A DNA stretch of 64,000 nt, taken from the NCBI RefSeq assembly GCF_010500995.1, contig NZ_QVMK01000001.1:124001-188000 (forward strand), in the 5' to 3' direction. The notes beneath the pieces are model-generated. The model worked only from the letters and a program-made list of their open reading frames with translations, was not told where the DNA came from and ran no database searches. The stretch is from Bacteroides sp. 224. GTDB taxonomy: Bacteria; Bacteroidota; Bacteroidia; Bacteroidales; Bacteroidaceae. Shown piece after piece: positions 51,482 to 60,021 of this stretch; position 1 is the first letter of the stretch, and each line of letters begins with the position of its first letter. The position numbers were made by a program, and so were the translations under genes.

Positions 51482-51571
51482 TGCCACGGCCGTAACGAGA
51501 ATTTGCCGCGGCCGCAACAGGATTTTGCCACGGCCGCCACAAAACTTTACCGCGGCCGTGGCAAAACCTAG
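51482..51571. repeat. Four-copy 22-bp GC-rich palindrome array
   Basis: Cores start at 51483, 51505, 51527 and 51549 at an exact 22-bp pitch: GCCACGGCCGTAAC, GCCGCGGCCGCAAC, GCCACGGCCGCCAC and ACCGCGGCCGTGGC. Each centres on a CGGCCG palindrome. The AT-rich spacers contrast sharply with the GC-rich cores. It lies 180 bases upstream of ptb. Its architecture matches the arrays at 626 and 20822, but its sequence does not. Confidence 0.85.
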
Positions 51572-51752
51572 CATAAGAAGCATCATATTATACGTATATA
51601 GAAAAATAGACCTTTAGGCAATTAATTGTAAATTGTTGGTATCTGGGGAATACTGTATTCCTACCAAAAAGCAACAATTTCCATGCATTTAAACCCGTAT
51701 CCCTCTATGAATTACCAATTATTTTTCCGATATTTGCTGAAAATATATCATA

Positions 51753-52661
51753 ATGAAACCGATTCGAAATTTTGATGAATTAACCGCTCACCTGAAAACC
51801 CTGAACCGGAGAAAGAAAATTGCCGTAGTTTGTGCGAACGATCCTAATACGGAATATGCGATAGCGCGCGCACTCGAAGAAGGCATTGCCGAGTTTATAA
51901 TGATAGGGGATTCTAATATCCTTGAAAAGTATCCTACCCTAAAGCAGTATCCTGATTATGTGAAAACCATCCATATCGAAAACTCGGATGAGGCAGCCCG
52001 GGCAGCCGTTCAACTGGTACGCGAAGGCGGAGCAGATGTGCTGATGAAAGGTATCATTAACACCGACAACCTGCTACGTGCAATTTTAGACAAGGAAACC
52101 GGCTTGCTACCTCCCGGGAAAGTGCTTACCCATTTGTCTGTAGCCCGGATTCCGGCTTATAACAAGCTGCTTTTCTTCTCGGATGCGGCTGTTATTCCTC
52201 GTCCTACTTTACAGCAGCGTATTGAAATTATTTGGTATGCTATACACACTTGCCGACATTTCGGTATTGAGCAACCTCGTATTGCACTCATTCACTTCTC
52301 GGAGAAAGTAAGTGCCAAATTCCAGAATTCACTGGATTATGTGAATCTGGTGGAACTTGCCGAAGCCGGTGAGTTTGGAGATGTCATTATAGATGGTCCG
52401 CTCGATGTGCGTGCAGCCTGCGAACAAGCCGGTGCCGATATTAAGGGAATTGTTTCTCCTATTAACGGACAAGCCGATGTGCTTATTTTCCCCAATATAG
52501 AATCGGGAAATACTTTTTATAAATCTGTATCTTTGTTTGCACAAGCAGAGATGGCCGGATTGCTGCAAGGACCCGATTGTCCGGTAGTGCTTCCATCCAG
52601 AAGCGACTCGGGGCTTTCGAAGTATTATAGTATGGCTATGGCCTGTCTTACAAGTAAATAA
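51753..52661 (+). CDS. ptb: Phosphate butyryltransferase
   Basis: 302 residues of the phosphate acetyl/butyryl transferase family. Landmarks are VCANDPNTEYAIARALEEGI, ADVLMKGIINTDNLLRAILD, then LTHLSVARIPAY and a C-terminal VLPSRSDSGLSKYYSMAMAC. It swaps CoA of butyryl-CoA for phosphate. It ends one base before buk, which uses the acyl phosphate to make ATP. Branched or other short acyl chains are possible substrates. Confidence 0.93.
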   Translation: MKPIRNFDELTAHLKTLNRRKKIAVVCANDPNTEYAIARALEEGIAEFIMIGDSNILEKYPTLKQYPDYVKTIHIENSDEAARAAVQLVREGGADVLMKGIINTDNLLRAILDKETGLLPPGKVLTHLSVARIPAYNKLLFFSDAAVIPRPTLQQRIEIIWYAIHTCRHFGIEQPRIALIHFSEKVSAKFQNSLDYVNLVELAEAGEFGDVIIDGPLDVRAACEQAGADIKGIVSPINGQADVLIFPNIESGNTFYKSVSLFAQAEMAGLLQGPDCPVVLPSRSDSGLSKYYSMAMACLTSK

Positions 52662-52662
52662 A

Positions 52663-53724
52663 ATGAAGATATTAGCTATTAATCCCGGTTCCACCTCCAC
52701 GAAGATTGCTGTTTATGAAGATAATACACCTGTGTTGCTTCATACCATTCGACATGATGTAGAAGAACTTTCTCGCTATGCTACGGTGACGGAACAGTTT
52801 GAGTTTCGTAAAGATTTAGTGCTGCATGCGCTTGAGGCGAATAATGTTCCGTTTGCGTTCGATGCCATAATAGGCCGCGGAGGTTTGGTGAAGCCAATTC
52901 CCGGAGGTGTATATGAAGTAAATAATGAATTGAGAAATGACTTGATACACGCAAAGCGTGCTCATGCTTCTAACCTGGGAGGACTGATTGCTCATGAACT
53001 GGCCGGTATACTGCCGGACTGTAAAGCATATATTGCCGATCCTGTAGTGGTTGACGAGCTGGATGATGTGGCCCGTTTGTCCGGATCGCCTTTATTACCA
53101 CGCGTATCTATTTTCCATGCGTTGAATCATAAAGCCACTGCGCGCCGTTATGCCAAAGAACAGGGTGTGAAGTACGAGGAGCAAAACCTTATTGTGTGTC
53201 ACATGGGGGGAGGCATTACCGTAGCTGCCCATCGGAATGGGAGAGCAGTGGATGTAAATAATGGCTTAGATGGTGAAGGTCCTTATGCTCCGGAGCGTGC
53301 CGGAACTTTACCGGCAGGCGAGCTGATTAATCTTTGCTTCAGTGGCAAATTCACACAAGAGGAAGTGCAGAAGATGGTAGTGGGCAATGCAGGCTTGGCT
53401 GCTCATCTTGGAACGACCAACGTTATCGAAGTGATAGAAAAAGTTAAGCAAGGAGATGAACATGCCGATTATGTATTGAACGGCATGATTTACAATATAG
53501 CCAAAGCAATTGGAGCCGCTGCCGTTGTGCTTCGTGGAAAAGTGGATGCCATATTGCTAACAGGGGGACTTGCTTACAGCGATTACCTGATACCTAAATT
53601 AAAAGCATATATTTCCTTTCTGGGTACTGTGTATGTATATCCGGGAGAGGATGAAATGGAAGCGCTGGCTTTCAATGCACTTGGAGCATTGAGTGGAGAG
53701 CTTTCGGTTAAGGTTTATAAATAA
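52663..53724 (+). CDS. buk: Butyrate kinase
   Basis: 353 residues of the acetate/butyrate kinase (ASKHA) family. Phosphate-1 motif is INPGSTSTKIAVYEDN; GRGGLVKPIPGGVYEVN, HMGGGITVAAHRNGRAVDVN, then LDGEGPYAPERAGTLPAGEL and the adenosine motif AILLTGGLAYSDYLI follow. It converts acyl phosphate and ADP to the acid and ATP. With ptb it forms a two-gene operon that could also act on branched-chain acids. Confidence 0.95.
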   Translation: MKILAINPGSTSTKIAVYEDNTPVLLHTIRHDVEELSRYATVTEQFEFRKDLVLHALEANNVPFAFDAIIGRGGLVKPIPGGVYEVNNELRNDLIHAKRAHASNLGGLIAHELAGILPDCKAYIADPVVVDELDDVARLSGSPLLPRVSIFHALNHKATARRYAKEQGVKYEEQNLIVCHMGGGITVAAHRNGRAVDVNNGLDGEGPYAPERAGTLPAGELINLCFSGKFTQEEVQKMVVGNAGLAAHLGTTNVIEVIEKVKQGDEHADYVLNGMIYNIAKAIGAAAVVLRGKVDAILLTGGLAYSDYLIPKLKAYISFLGTVYVYPGEDEMEALAFNALGALSGELSVKVYK

Positions 53725-53848
53725 TTCAGGTAGTTACTTATTCTTTCAAGAGAGCAACTAATTGCAGGCAGAAGCGGCGATATGTGTAATAAAAGTCGGC
53801 AAAATTAAATATTCATTGTTATTTTGTTGATTTAAAGGTTTTTTCTTG

Positions 53849-53942
53849 TATCTTTGCCATGTGTTAAGTTAATAAATTGATTAAGGTCGATTTAAGACTG
53901 TTTTAGGATCGGAAAGTATGGGGGTACTTTCCGATTTTTCTT
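53849..53942 (+). ncRNA. Candidate small RNA between buk and pnp
   Basis: A perfect -7 element TATCTTTG (53849-53856) has a TTTG at 53823 about 22 bases upstream. It is followed about 50 bases later by a terminator: ATCGGAAAGTA pairs with TACTTTCCGAT, then TTTTTC (53908-53942). Between them there is no open frame of more than two codons. The unit would give an RNA of about 80 nucleotides. Which part is functional is unknown. Confidence 0.5.
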
Positions 53943-53975
53943 TTATAGAGTAAGAACTGACACTGTATAAACAGA

Positions 53976-54014
53976 AAAAGGTCACCTCAATACAATGTTG
54001 AGATGACCTTTTAT
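53976..54014 (-). terminator. Terminator of pnp (usable from both strands)
   Basis: AAAAGGTCACCTCAA and TTGAGATGACCTTTT form a 15-base stem with one G-T-type mismatch and a seven-base loop; both sides have T-rich tails. Confidence 0.85.
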
Positions 54015-54035
54015 ATTAGGATTGTCAATAACTAA

Positions 54036-56174
54036 TTATTGCTGTGGCTTTTCAGTGCGTTCCGGACGAGGAAGCATTGCTTTTCTTGAAAGTTTAAATT
54101 TACCTGTTTTCGGATCAATGTCAAGCAGCTTCACTTCAATTTCGTCTCCTTCTTTGATGCCGGCTTCTTCTACATTTTCAAGACGCTTCCAATCTATTTC
54201 AGAGATGTGAAGTAATCCGTCTTTTCCTGGTAAGAATTCCACAAATGCACCATAAGGCATAATAGAACGAACTTTTCCTTTGTATATTTCGCCAATTTCA
54301 GGGATGGCAACAATGCCTTTGATGATGCGTGTTGCATTGTCAATGCTTTGTTTGTTGTTTCCTGAAATCTCAATTCTTCCTGCACCGTTGATTTCTTCGA
54401 TGGTGATAACTGTACCGGTGTCTTCTTGCATTCCTTGAATGATTTTTCCACCCGGGCCGATGATGGCTCCGATAAATTCTTTCGGGATAATCATTGTTTC
54501 GATGCGTGGAGCGTGTTCTTTCAAATCAGCACGTGGTTCAGACATTGTTTCCTGGATTTTGCCAAGGATATGCATACGTCCGTCTTTTGCTTGATTCAAT
54601 GCACGTTCAAGGATTTCGAATGAAAGTCCGTCTACTTTGATATCCATCTGGGTAGCTGTAATACCATCGGCAGTACCGGTTACTTTAAAGTCCATGTCTC
54701 CCAAGTGGTCTTCGTCGCCAAGAATGTCGGAAAGAACAGCATATTTGTCTTCACCTGCGTTTTTAATCAATCCCATAGCAATACCTGATACGGGCTTTTT
54801 GATTTTTACACCGGCATCCATTAAAGCTAAAGTTCCTGCACATACAGTTGCCATAGAAGAAGAACCGTTCGATTCCAGGATATCGGATACTACACGTACT
54901 ACGTATGAGTAATCTTCCGGAATCATTTTCTTCAATGCTCTGTGTGCCAGGTTACCATGACCAATTTCGCGACGACCTACCCCACGTTGTGGACGAGCTT
55001 CGCCGGTTGAGAATGGAGGGAAGTTATAATGTAAAAGGAAACGTTCTTTTCCGTGTACCAATACATCATCAATCATCTTTTCATCGAGTTTTGTTCCCAA
55101 TGTCACCGAAGTTAATGATTGTGTTTCGCCACGAGTAAAGATAGCCGATCCGTGAGGTCCCGGTAAATAATCTACTTCCGACCATATTGGGCGAATTTCT
55201 GTAGTTTTACGACCATCGAGACGCTTTCCTTCATCAAGGATGCAACGACGCATCGCTTCTTTTTCTACATCGTGATAGTAACGGTTAATTAAAGATGCTT
55301 TTTCAGCAAGTTCTTCTTCGCTGAATTGAGCTTTGAATTCTTCGCGAACAGCTTCGAAAGCGTCATGACGTTCGTGCTTGTTGCTACCCGATGCTGCAAT
55401 GGCATATACTTTTTCGTAGCAAGCTTCGCGCACTTGTTTGCGAAGTTCTTCATCGTTTACTTCGTGGTCGTACTCACGTTTTACCGTTTTCCCAACCATT
55501 TCGGTTAATTCGATTTGTGCCTGGCAATGAACTTTGATTGCTTCGTGAGCTACTTTCATAGCTTCCAGCAGTTCTGCTTCTGAAACCTCGTTCATTTCGC
55601 CTTCCACCATCATGATGTTTTCCATAGTGGCAGCTACCATGATGTCCATATCGGCTTTTTCTAATTGGTCGAATGTAGGATTGATAACGAACTGTCCATC
55701 AATACGTGCTACACGTACTTCGGAAATAGGTCCGTTAAACGGAATGTCGGAAACTGCAAGAGCAGCAGAGGCTGCCAGTCCGGCAAGTGCATCAGGCATG
55801 TCGATGCCGTCGGCTGAATAAAGTATGATGTTTACGAATACTTCTGCGTGATAGTTGTCGGGGAAGAGAGGACGGAGCGCGCGGTCTACAAGTCGGCAAG
55901 TAAGAATTTCATAATCAGAAGCTCTACCTTCTCTTTTAGTGAAACCGCCGGGGAATCGGCCGAATGCCGCAAATTTTTCTTTGTACTCCACCTGCAACGG
56001 CATGAAATCAGTTCCGGGGATTGCGTCTTTAGCGGCACAAACGGTAGCCAGCAACATGGTATTTCCCATGCGAAGCATCACTGCTCCATCTGCTTGTTTG
56101 GCCAATTTCCCCGTCTCGAGTGTGATGGTTCTTCCATCTCCTAACTCGATCGTCTTAACAATTGGGTTAATCAT
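54036..56174 (-). CDS. pnp: Polyribonucleotide nucleotidyltransferase
   Basis: 712 residues. Two RNase PH domains (residues about 10-240 and 310-550, with GQSLTS-like [13 protein letters not shown] and [17 protein letters not shown]) are followed by KH ([16 protein letters not shown]) and S1 ([20 protein letters not shown]). It degrades RNA from the 3' end with phosphate and can add nucleotides. Its promoter TATCTTTG lies on the minus strand at 56214. It is convergent with buk. Confidence 0.98.
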   Translation of the reverse strand: MINPIVKTIELGDGRTITLETGKLAKQADGAVMLRMGNTMLLATVCAAKDAIPGTDFMPLQVEYKEKFAAFGRFPGGFTKREGRASDYEILTCRLVDRALRPLFPDNYHAEVFVNIILYSADGIDMPDALAGLAASAALAVSDIPFNGPISEVRVARIDGQFVINPTFDQLEKADMDIMVAATMENIMMVEGEMNEVSEAELLEAMKVAHEAIKVHCQAQIELTEMVGKTVKREYDHEVNDEELRKQVREACYEKVYAIAASGSNKHERHDAFEAVREEFKAQFSEEELAEKASLINRYYHDVEKEAMRRCILDEGKRLDGRKTTEIRPIWSEVDYLPGPHGSAIFTRGETQSLTSVTLGTKLDEKMIDDVLVHGKERFLLHYNFPPFSTGEARPQRGVGRREIGHGNLAHRALKKMIPEDYSYVVRVVSDILESNGSSSMATVCAGTLALMDAGVKIKKPVSGIAMGLIKNAGEDKYAVLSDILGDEDHLGDMDFKVTGTADGITATQMDIKVDGLSFEILERALNQAKDGRMHILGKIQETMSEPRADLKEHAPRIETMIIPKEFIGAIIGPGGKIIQGMQEDTGTVITIEEINGAGRIEISGNNKQSIDNATRIIKGIVAIPEIGEIYKGKVRSIMPYGAFVEFLPGKDGLLHISEIDWKRLENVEEAGIKEGDEIEVKLLDIDPKTGKFKLSRKAMLPRPERTEKPQQ

Positions 56175-56213
56175 AAAAATTGTTTTATCTATATTTTTCT
56201 TTCAAAATTCGTG

Positions 56214-56221
56214 CAAAGATA
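56214..56221 (-). promoter_or_regulatory. Promoter of pnp
   Basis: CAAAGATA is TATCTTTG on the minus strand, 40 bases before the pnp ATG. Confidence 0.6.
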
Positions 56222-56242
56222 TGCATTTACATTTAAAAGGTT

Positions 56243-56250
56243 TATATTTG
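56243..56250 (+). promoter_or_regulatory. Promoter of the TlpA-like lipoprotein
   Basis: TATATTTG lies 23 bases before the ATG, back to back with the pnp promoter. Confidence 0.6.
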
Positions 56251-56272
56251 CACCTTAAAATATACGCGTATT

Positions 56273-57424
56273 ATGAAAAAGATATCTTTTTTGGCTTTTG
56301 CACTACTGGCCTTGGTTTCATGCAATTCCGGATCTAAATTTGAAGTAACGGGAGAAATTTCCGGAGCAGAAGGAAAGAAGCTTTATTTGGAAGCATCCAA
56401 ACTCGAAGGGGTAGTTGCATTAGACTCAGTGAAGCTGAAAAGTAACGGATCTTTTACTTTTAAACAAGACAGACCGGAATCTCCTGAGTTCTTTAGGTTG
56501 AGAGTTGATAATAAAGTTATAAACTTTTCGGTAGATTCGATAGAAACGATCAAGGTAATTGCTCCTTACAATGAGTTTTCTACAGCATATACCATAGAGG
56601 GGTCTGTTAATAGCAAAAAAATTAAGGAGCTGACCGTAAAGCAGATTGCGTTGCAGAATGAGATAAACGCTTTGGCTAAATCAGCACAAAGCAACAGAAT
56701 GCGCAATGATATATTTGAAGACAGTGTACTCTCAATAATGAATCGCTATAAAGAAGATGTAAGAGTGAATTATATTTATGCAGCTCCGAATACTGCTGCT
56801 GCTTATTTTGCTCTTTTCCAGAAGGTTAACAACTTCCTGATTTTCGACCCTTTGAATAGTAGAGAAGATGTGAGAAGTTTTGCTGCTGTTGCTACCAGCT
56901 TGGATGCAAACTATCCTCATGCTATCCGTACACGTAATCTGTATAATCTGGTACTGAAAGGAATGAGAAACACTCGTCCCGCTAAAGAACAAGTATTGGA
57001 AATACCTCAAGAGAAGATTGTAGAAACAAATATTATTGATATTGACTTAAAAGACCTGAAAGGCAATTCGCGCAAGCTGACTGATCTAGCCGGAAAAGTG
57101 GTATTGCTCGATTTTACAGTATATCAAAGTACAGTTGCCGCTGCTCATAATTTCTGGTTGCGCGATTTGTATAATAAGTATGCTGCTCAAGGATTAGAAG
57201 TCTATCAAGTATCATTAGATGCAGATGAGCATTTTTGGAAAACCTCTGCCGACAATTTACCTTGGGTTTGTGTGCGTGATCCAAGAGGTGTTTATTCGCC
57301 TACGCTTAATATCTATAATGTAAAACAATTGCCCACTTACTTCTTGATTAATAAAAAGAATGAACTCAAGAAACGTGGAGAAGATATTAAAGATATAGAA
57401 GCTGAAATAAAAGCAATGCTTTAA
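56273..57424 (+). CDS. DUF4369/thioredoxin-like lipoprotein lacking CXXC
   Basis: 383 residues. A lipoprotein signal (KKISFLAFALLALVSC, lipobox Cys17) leads to a DUF4369 beta domain (FEVTGEISGAEGKKLYLEAS) and a helical linker. A C-terminal TlpA/AhpC-type thioredoxin fold follows (NSRKLTDLAGKVVLLDFTVY, then GLEVYQVSLDADEHFWKTSA and LPTYFLINKKNEL). The redox CXXC that normally follows LLDF is replaced by YQSTVAA, so it cannot do dithiol chemistry. It may be a binding or scaffold protein in the periplasm. Confidence 0.9.
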   Translation: MKKISFLAFALLALVSCNSGSKFEVTGEISGAEGKKLYLEASKLEGVVALDSVKLKSNGSFTFKQDRPESPEFFRLRVDNKVINFSVDSIETIKVIAPYNEFSTAYTIEGSVNSKKIKELTVKQIALQNEINALAKSAQSNRMRNDIFEDSVLSIMNRYKEDVRVNYIYAAPNTAAAYFALFQKVNNFLIFDPLNSREDVRSFAAVATSLDANYPHAIRTRNLYNLVLKGMRNTRPAKEQVLEIPQEKIVETNIIDIDLKDLKGNSRKLTDLAGKVVLLDFTVYQSTVAAAHNFWLRDLYNKYAAQGLEVYQVSLDADEHFWKTSADNLPWVCVRDPRGVYSPTLNIYNVKQLPTYFLINKKNELKKRGEDIKDIEAEIKAML

Positions 57425-57542
57425 AAAAGTTGACTAATCGATTGTTCGGAGAAAGTATTCTAAAGGTGTTATAAATAGGCACTATTTCTTTAAATATGTT
57501 ACATAACAGCGCTTTTTGCTTGACACGAATGGTTTAATCGCT

Positions 57543-57609
57543 TATCTTTGCAAGAAATAATAAATGAGAGGGTTCCAACATGAATCATGTTGGAATTCTT
57601 TTTTGTTTT
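57543..57609 (+). promoter_or_regulatory. greA leader: promoter followed by an intrinsic terminator
   Basis: TATCTTTG at 57543-57550 is preceded by TTGAC at 57520. About 22 bases after the -7 element lies a perfect 10-base stem (TTCCAACATG, loop AAT, CATGTTGGAA at 57573-57595) with the tail TTCTTTTTTG, ending 35 bases before the greA ATG. Most transcripts would stop here, giving a leader RNA of about 50 nucleotides; readthrough makes greA mRNA. Confidence 0.75.
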
Positions 57610-57644
57610 ATATGACCATTTAAATTTAAAAGGAGGAAAATATT

Positions 57645-58109
57645 ATGGCTTATATGTCGGAAGATGGTTACAAGAAATTGGTTGAAGAACTAAAAGTATT
57701 GGAAACAGTTAACCGTCCTGAGATTTCGAGACAAATAGCAGAAGCCCGTGATAAGGGTGATTTGTCGGAAAATGCAGAATATGATGCAGCTAAAGAAGCA
57801 CAGGCATTGTTAGAACTAAAGATCAGTAAGTTGAAAGAAATAATTGCTGATGCTAAAATAATAGATGAATCGAAATTAAAAACCGACTCTGTTCAGATTC
57901 TGAACAAGGTTGAACTGAAAAACGTAACCAATGGCATGAAGATGACCTATACCATTGTATCTGAAAGCGAAGCCAACCTGAAAGAAGGCAAAATTTCGGT
58001 GAGCACTCCTATTGCTCAAGGGCTTTTAGGCAAGAAGGTAGGCGATGTAACTGAAATTCAGGTGCCCCAGGGAAAGATTAAACTTGAGGTGTTAAATATC
58101 TCTCTTTAA
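57645..58109 (+). CDS. greA: Transcription elongation factor GreA
   Basis: 154 residues. The N-terminal coiled coil that enters the polymerase channel (YMSEDGYKKLVEELKVLETV, then ARDKGDLSENAEYDAAKEAQ with the acidic tip DLSENAEYD) and the C-terminal FKBP-like domain (VSTPIAQGLLGKKVGDV) are complete. It rescues backtracked RNA polymerase by stimulating transcript cleavage. The ATG has an AAAGGAGG site nine bases upstream, strong for this phylum. It is expressed through the attenuated leader just before it and is followed 13 bases later by a HIT gene. Confidence 0.98.
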   Translation: MAYMSEDGYKKLVEELKVLETVNRPEISRQIAEARDKGDLSENAEYDAAKEAQALLELKISKLKEIIADAKIIDESKLKTDSVQILNKVELKNVTNGMKMTYTIVSESEANLKEGKISVSTPIAQGLLGKKVGDVTEIQVPQGKIKLEVLNISL

Positions 58110-58122
58110 TATATTTAGAGTT

Positions 58123-58515
58123 ATGGCTACTATTTTTAGTCGGATTGTTGTAGGTGAAATACCAAGCTATAAAATAGCTGAAGATGATAAGTTCTTTGCT
58201 TTTCTGGATATTAATCCGTTGGTAAAAGGGCATACACTTGTTATTCCTAAACAGGAAGTCGATTATATTTTTGATCTATCAGACGAAGATTTAGCTGCTA
58301 TGCATGTTTTTGCTAAAAAAGTGGCTCGTGCCATTGAAAAAGCAATACCATGTAAGCGCGTAGGAGCTTCAGTTATAGGACTTGAAGTGCCTCATGCTCA
58401 CATTCATTTAATTCCAATTAACAGGGAGTCGGATATGCTTATCTCGAATCCAAAGTTAAAACTTTCACAAGAAGAGTTTACTGCTATTGCAGAAGCAATA
58501 CGCGCCCAATATTAA
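58123..58515 (+). CDS. HIT family protein (HINT-like)
   Basis: 130 residues. The histidine triad is VPHAHIHLIPI (H-x-H-x-H), and the N-terminal FSRIVVGEIPSYKIAEDDKF is standard for bacterial HINT proteins. It hydrolyses nucleoside phosphoramidates or related AMP conjugates. It is co-transcribed with greA and ends in a strong terminator. Confidence 0.95.
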   Translation: MATIFSRIVVGEIPSYKIAEDDKFFAFLDINPLVKGHTLVIPKQEVDYIFDLSDEDLAAMHVFAKKVARAIEKAIPCKRVGASVIGLEVPHAHIHLIPINRESDMLISNPKLKLSQEEFTAIAEAIRAQY

Positions 58516-58543
58516 TTATCCTCGAACAAGGATAGGATAATAA

Positions 58544-58587
58544 GAAGAGGCAGCCTCAACAATATATGTGAGGCTGCCTCTTCTCTA
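58544..58587 (+). terminator. Terminator after greA-HIT
   Basis: GAAGAGGCAGCCTCA and TGAGGCTGCCTCTTC form a perfect 15-base stem with a ten-base loop, between convergent genes. Confidence 0.88.
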
Positions 58588-58616
58588 TTTGTACAGGGCG
58601 TTAGTGTGCGCTTGCA

Positions 58617-59699
58617 TTAAATGTAATCTTCGCCCAACTTAATCTGCGTATCGTTTACATATTTGCGGATGGCATGTTCTTCATCTTTCTTGCAAATGAG
58701 TAATACATTATCCGACTCTGCAATCAGGTATCCTTCTAACCCTTCAATAACAGCCAATTTATTCTTGGGAAGAACTACAATATTGTCTTTACTGTTGTAT
58801 ATAATAGCATCCCCTTTAAGAACTACATTTTGGTGTTCGTCTTTGGGAGATAGGTCATATAAAGATCCCCATGTTCCCAGATCCGACCATCCAAAGTCGC
58901 CAAGAGAGACATAAACATTGTTTGCCTTTTCCATAATGCCAATATCAACCGAAACATTGGGGCAAGAAGGGAAATTCCGGTCAATGAACTCTTTTTCTTT
59001 AGGCGTGCCATATATTTCTTTGCCTGCTTTAATCTTTTCGCTTAACTCAGGTAATAAGGTTTCTACTGCATGAATAATGCTTTGTACATTCCACATAAAA
59101 AGTCCGGAATTCCAGTAGAACTCCCCACTTTCGAGGAATACCTTAGCCAGCTCTAACTCCGGTTTCTCTGTGAAAGTCTTTACTTTATAAAAGTTATCAC
59201 TTTCTTGCTCTGCTATTTGTATGTATCCATATCCTGTTTCCGGGCGGTTGGGTTTAATACCTAAAGTCAGTAGCTTTTCGGATTTAGAAACAAACTCCAA
59301 TCCTTTTTCGATAGCGTTAAGAAACTCGTCTTCTTTCAGAATCAAATGATCTGAAGGAGCTACTACAATATTCGCATTCGGGTTTTTGGCAAGTATATGG
59401 TATGATGCCCATGCAATACAGGGTGCTGTGTTTCTGCGGGTTGGCTCAAGTAAAATTTGGTCGGGATTGATCTCCGGAAGTTGAAACTTCACCAGGTCGG
59501 CATATATGTCGTTCGTTACAATCAGGATATTCTCGGCAGGAATAATCTTATTGAATCGGTCGAACGTTTGTTGCAAGAGCGAACGCCCCGTTCCGAAAAA
59601 GTCCAAGAACTGTTTAGGTAACGATTTGCGGCTAAAAGGCCAAAAGCGGCTTCCTATACCGCCTCCCATAATCACACAATAATTATCTTTATTTATCAT
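58617..59699 (-). CDS. manC: Mannose-1-phosphate guanylyltransferase
   Basis: 360 residues. The nucleotide-binding start is IMGGGIGSRFWPFSRKSLPK, then PSDHLI, GYGYIQIAEQ, FTEKPELELAKVFLE, WNSGLFMWNV and VSLGDFGWSDLGTWGSL, all landmarks of GMP/ManC-type enzymes without a C-terminal isomerase domain. It makes GDP-mannose from mannose-1-phosphate and GTP for surface glycans. GDP-mannose is also the precursor of GDP-fucose, of possible use to the fucosyltransferase-like gene at 5266. Confidence 0.95.
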   Translation of the reverse strand: MINKDNYCVIMGGGIGSRFWPFSRKSLPKQFLDFFGTGRSLLQQTFDRFNKIIPAENILIVTNDIYADLVKFQLPEINPDQILLEPTRRNTAPCIAWASYHILAKNPNANIVVAPSDHLILKEDEFLNAIEKGLEFVSKSEKLLTLGIKPNRPETGYGYIQIAEQESDNFYKVKTFTEKPELELAKVFLESGEFYWNSGLFMWNVQSIIHAVETLLPELSEKIKAGKEIYGTPKEKEFIDRNFPSCPNVSVDIGIMEKANNVYVSLGDFGWSDLGTWGSLYDLSPKDEHQNVVLKGDAIIYNSKDNIVVLPKNKLAVIEGLEGYLIAESDNVLLICKKDEEHAIRKYVNDTQIKLGEDYI

Positions 59700-59827
59700 G
59701 ATATAAACAATTTAAATAATGAAGCTAATGTAGTACTTATTTTATGATTTCCCGACCTTTCAATAATAGTTTTAGCCTTTTTTATTCGTTTTTTGAGTAA
59801 AAGTATTGCATTATAAGAAAAAACACA

Positions 59828-59835
59828 TATCTTTG
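59828..59835 (+). promoter_or_regulatory. Promoter of tRNA-Leu
   Basis: TATCTTTG, perfect -7 element, 13 bases before the tRNA. Confidence 0.7.
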
Positions 59836-59847
59836 CACCGCAATTAA

Positions 59848-59931
59848 GCCCAGATGGCGGAATCGGTAGACGCGCTGGTCTCAAACACCAGTGGATTCAC
59901 TTCCATCCCGGTTCGACCCCGGGTCTGGGTA
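59848..59931 (+). tRNA. tRNA-Leu (CAA)
   Basis: 84 bases, a long-variable-arm class II tRNA. The acceptor GCCCAGA pairs with TCTGGGT, the anticodon stem CTGGT/ACCAG encloses the loop CTCAAAC with anticodon CAA, and the T arm is CCCGG-TTCGACC-CCGGG. No CCA is encoded. Its 3' end is a likely integration site, since element-type genes start right behind it. Confidence 0.96.
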
Positions 59932-59935
59932 CAGG

Positions 59936-59975
59936 AAAAGCCTATTAATCAGCTGATTGATAGGCTTTTTACTTT
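59936..59975 (+). terminator. Terminator after tRNA-Leu
   Basis: AAAAGCCTAT...AATCAG and CTGATT...ATAGGCTTTTT form a long stem with a T tail. Confidence 0.85.
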
Positions 59976-59982
59976 TCAAAAG

Positions 59983-60001
59983 GTGTACTAAAAGTGTACT
60001 A
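59983..60001. repeat. Direct repeats GTGTACTA at the element edge
   Basis: GTGTACTAA occurs at 59983 and 59994 with an 11-bp pitch just behind tRNA-Leu. They may be arm-type recombinase sites of the integrated element; no integrase gene is visible in the window. Confidence 0.4.
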
Positions 60002-60021
60002 ATTGAAAATAAAATAGGAAA

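Noticed and set aside
51571..51617. Coding continuation of the RHS frame through the 22-bp array
   Set aside because: The translated array gives arginine- and proline-rich residues unlike RHS repeats; the open frame there is accidental.
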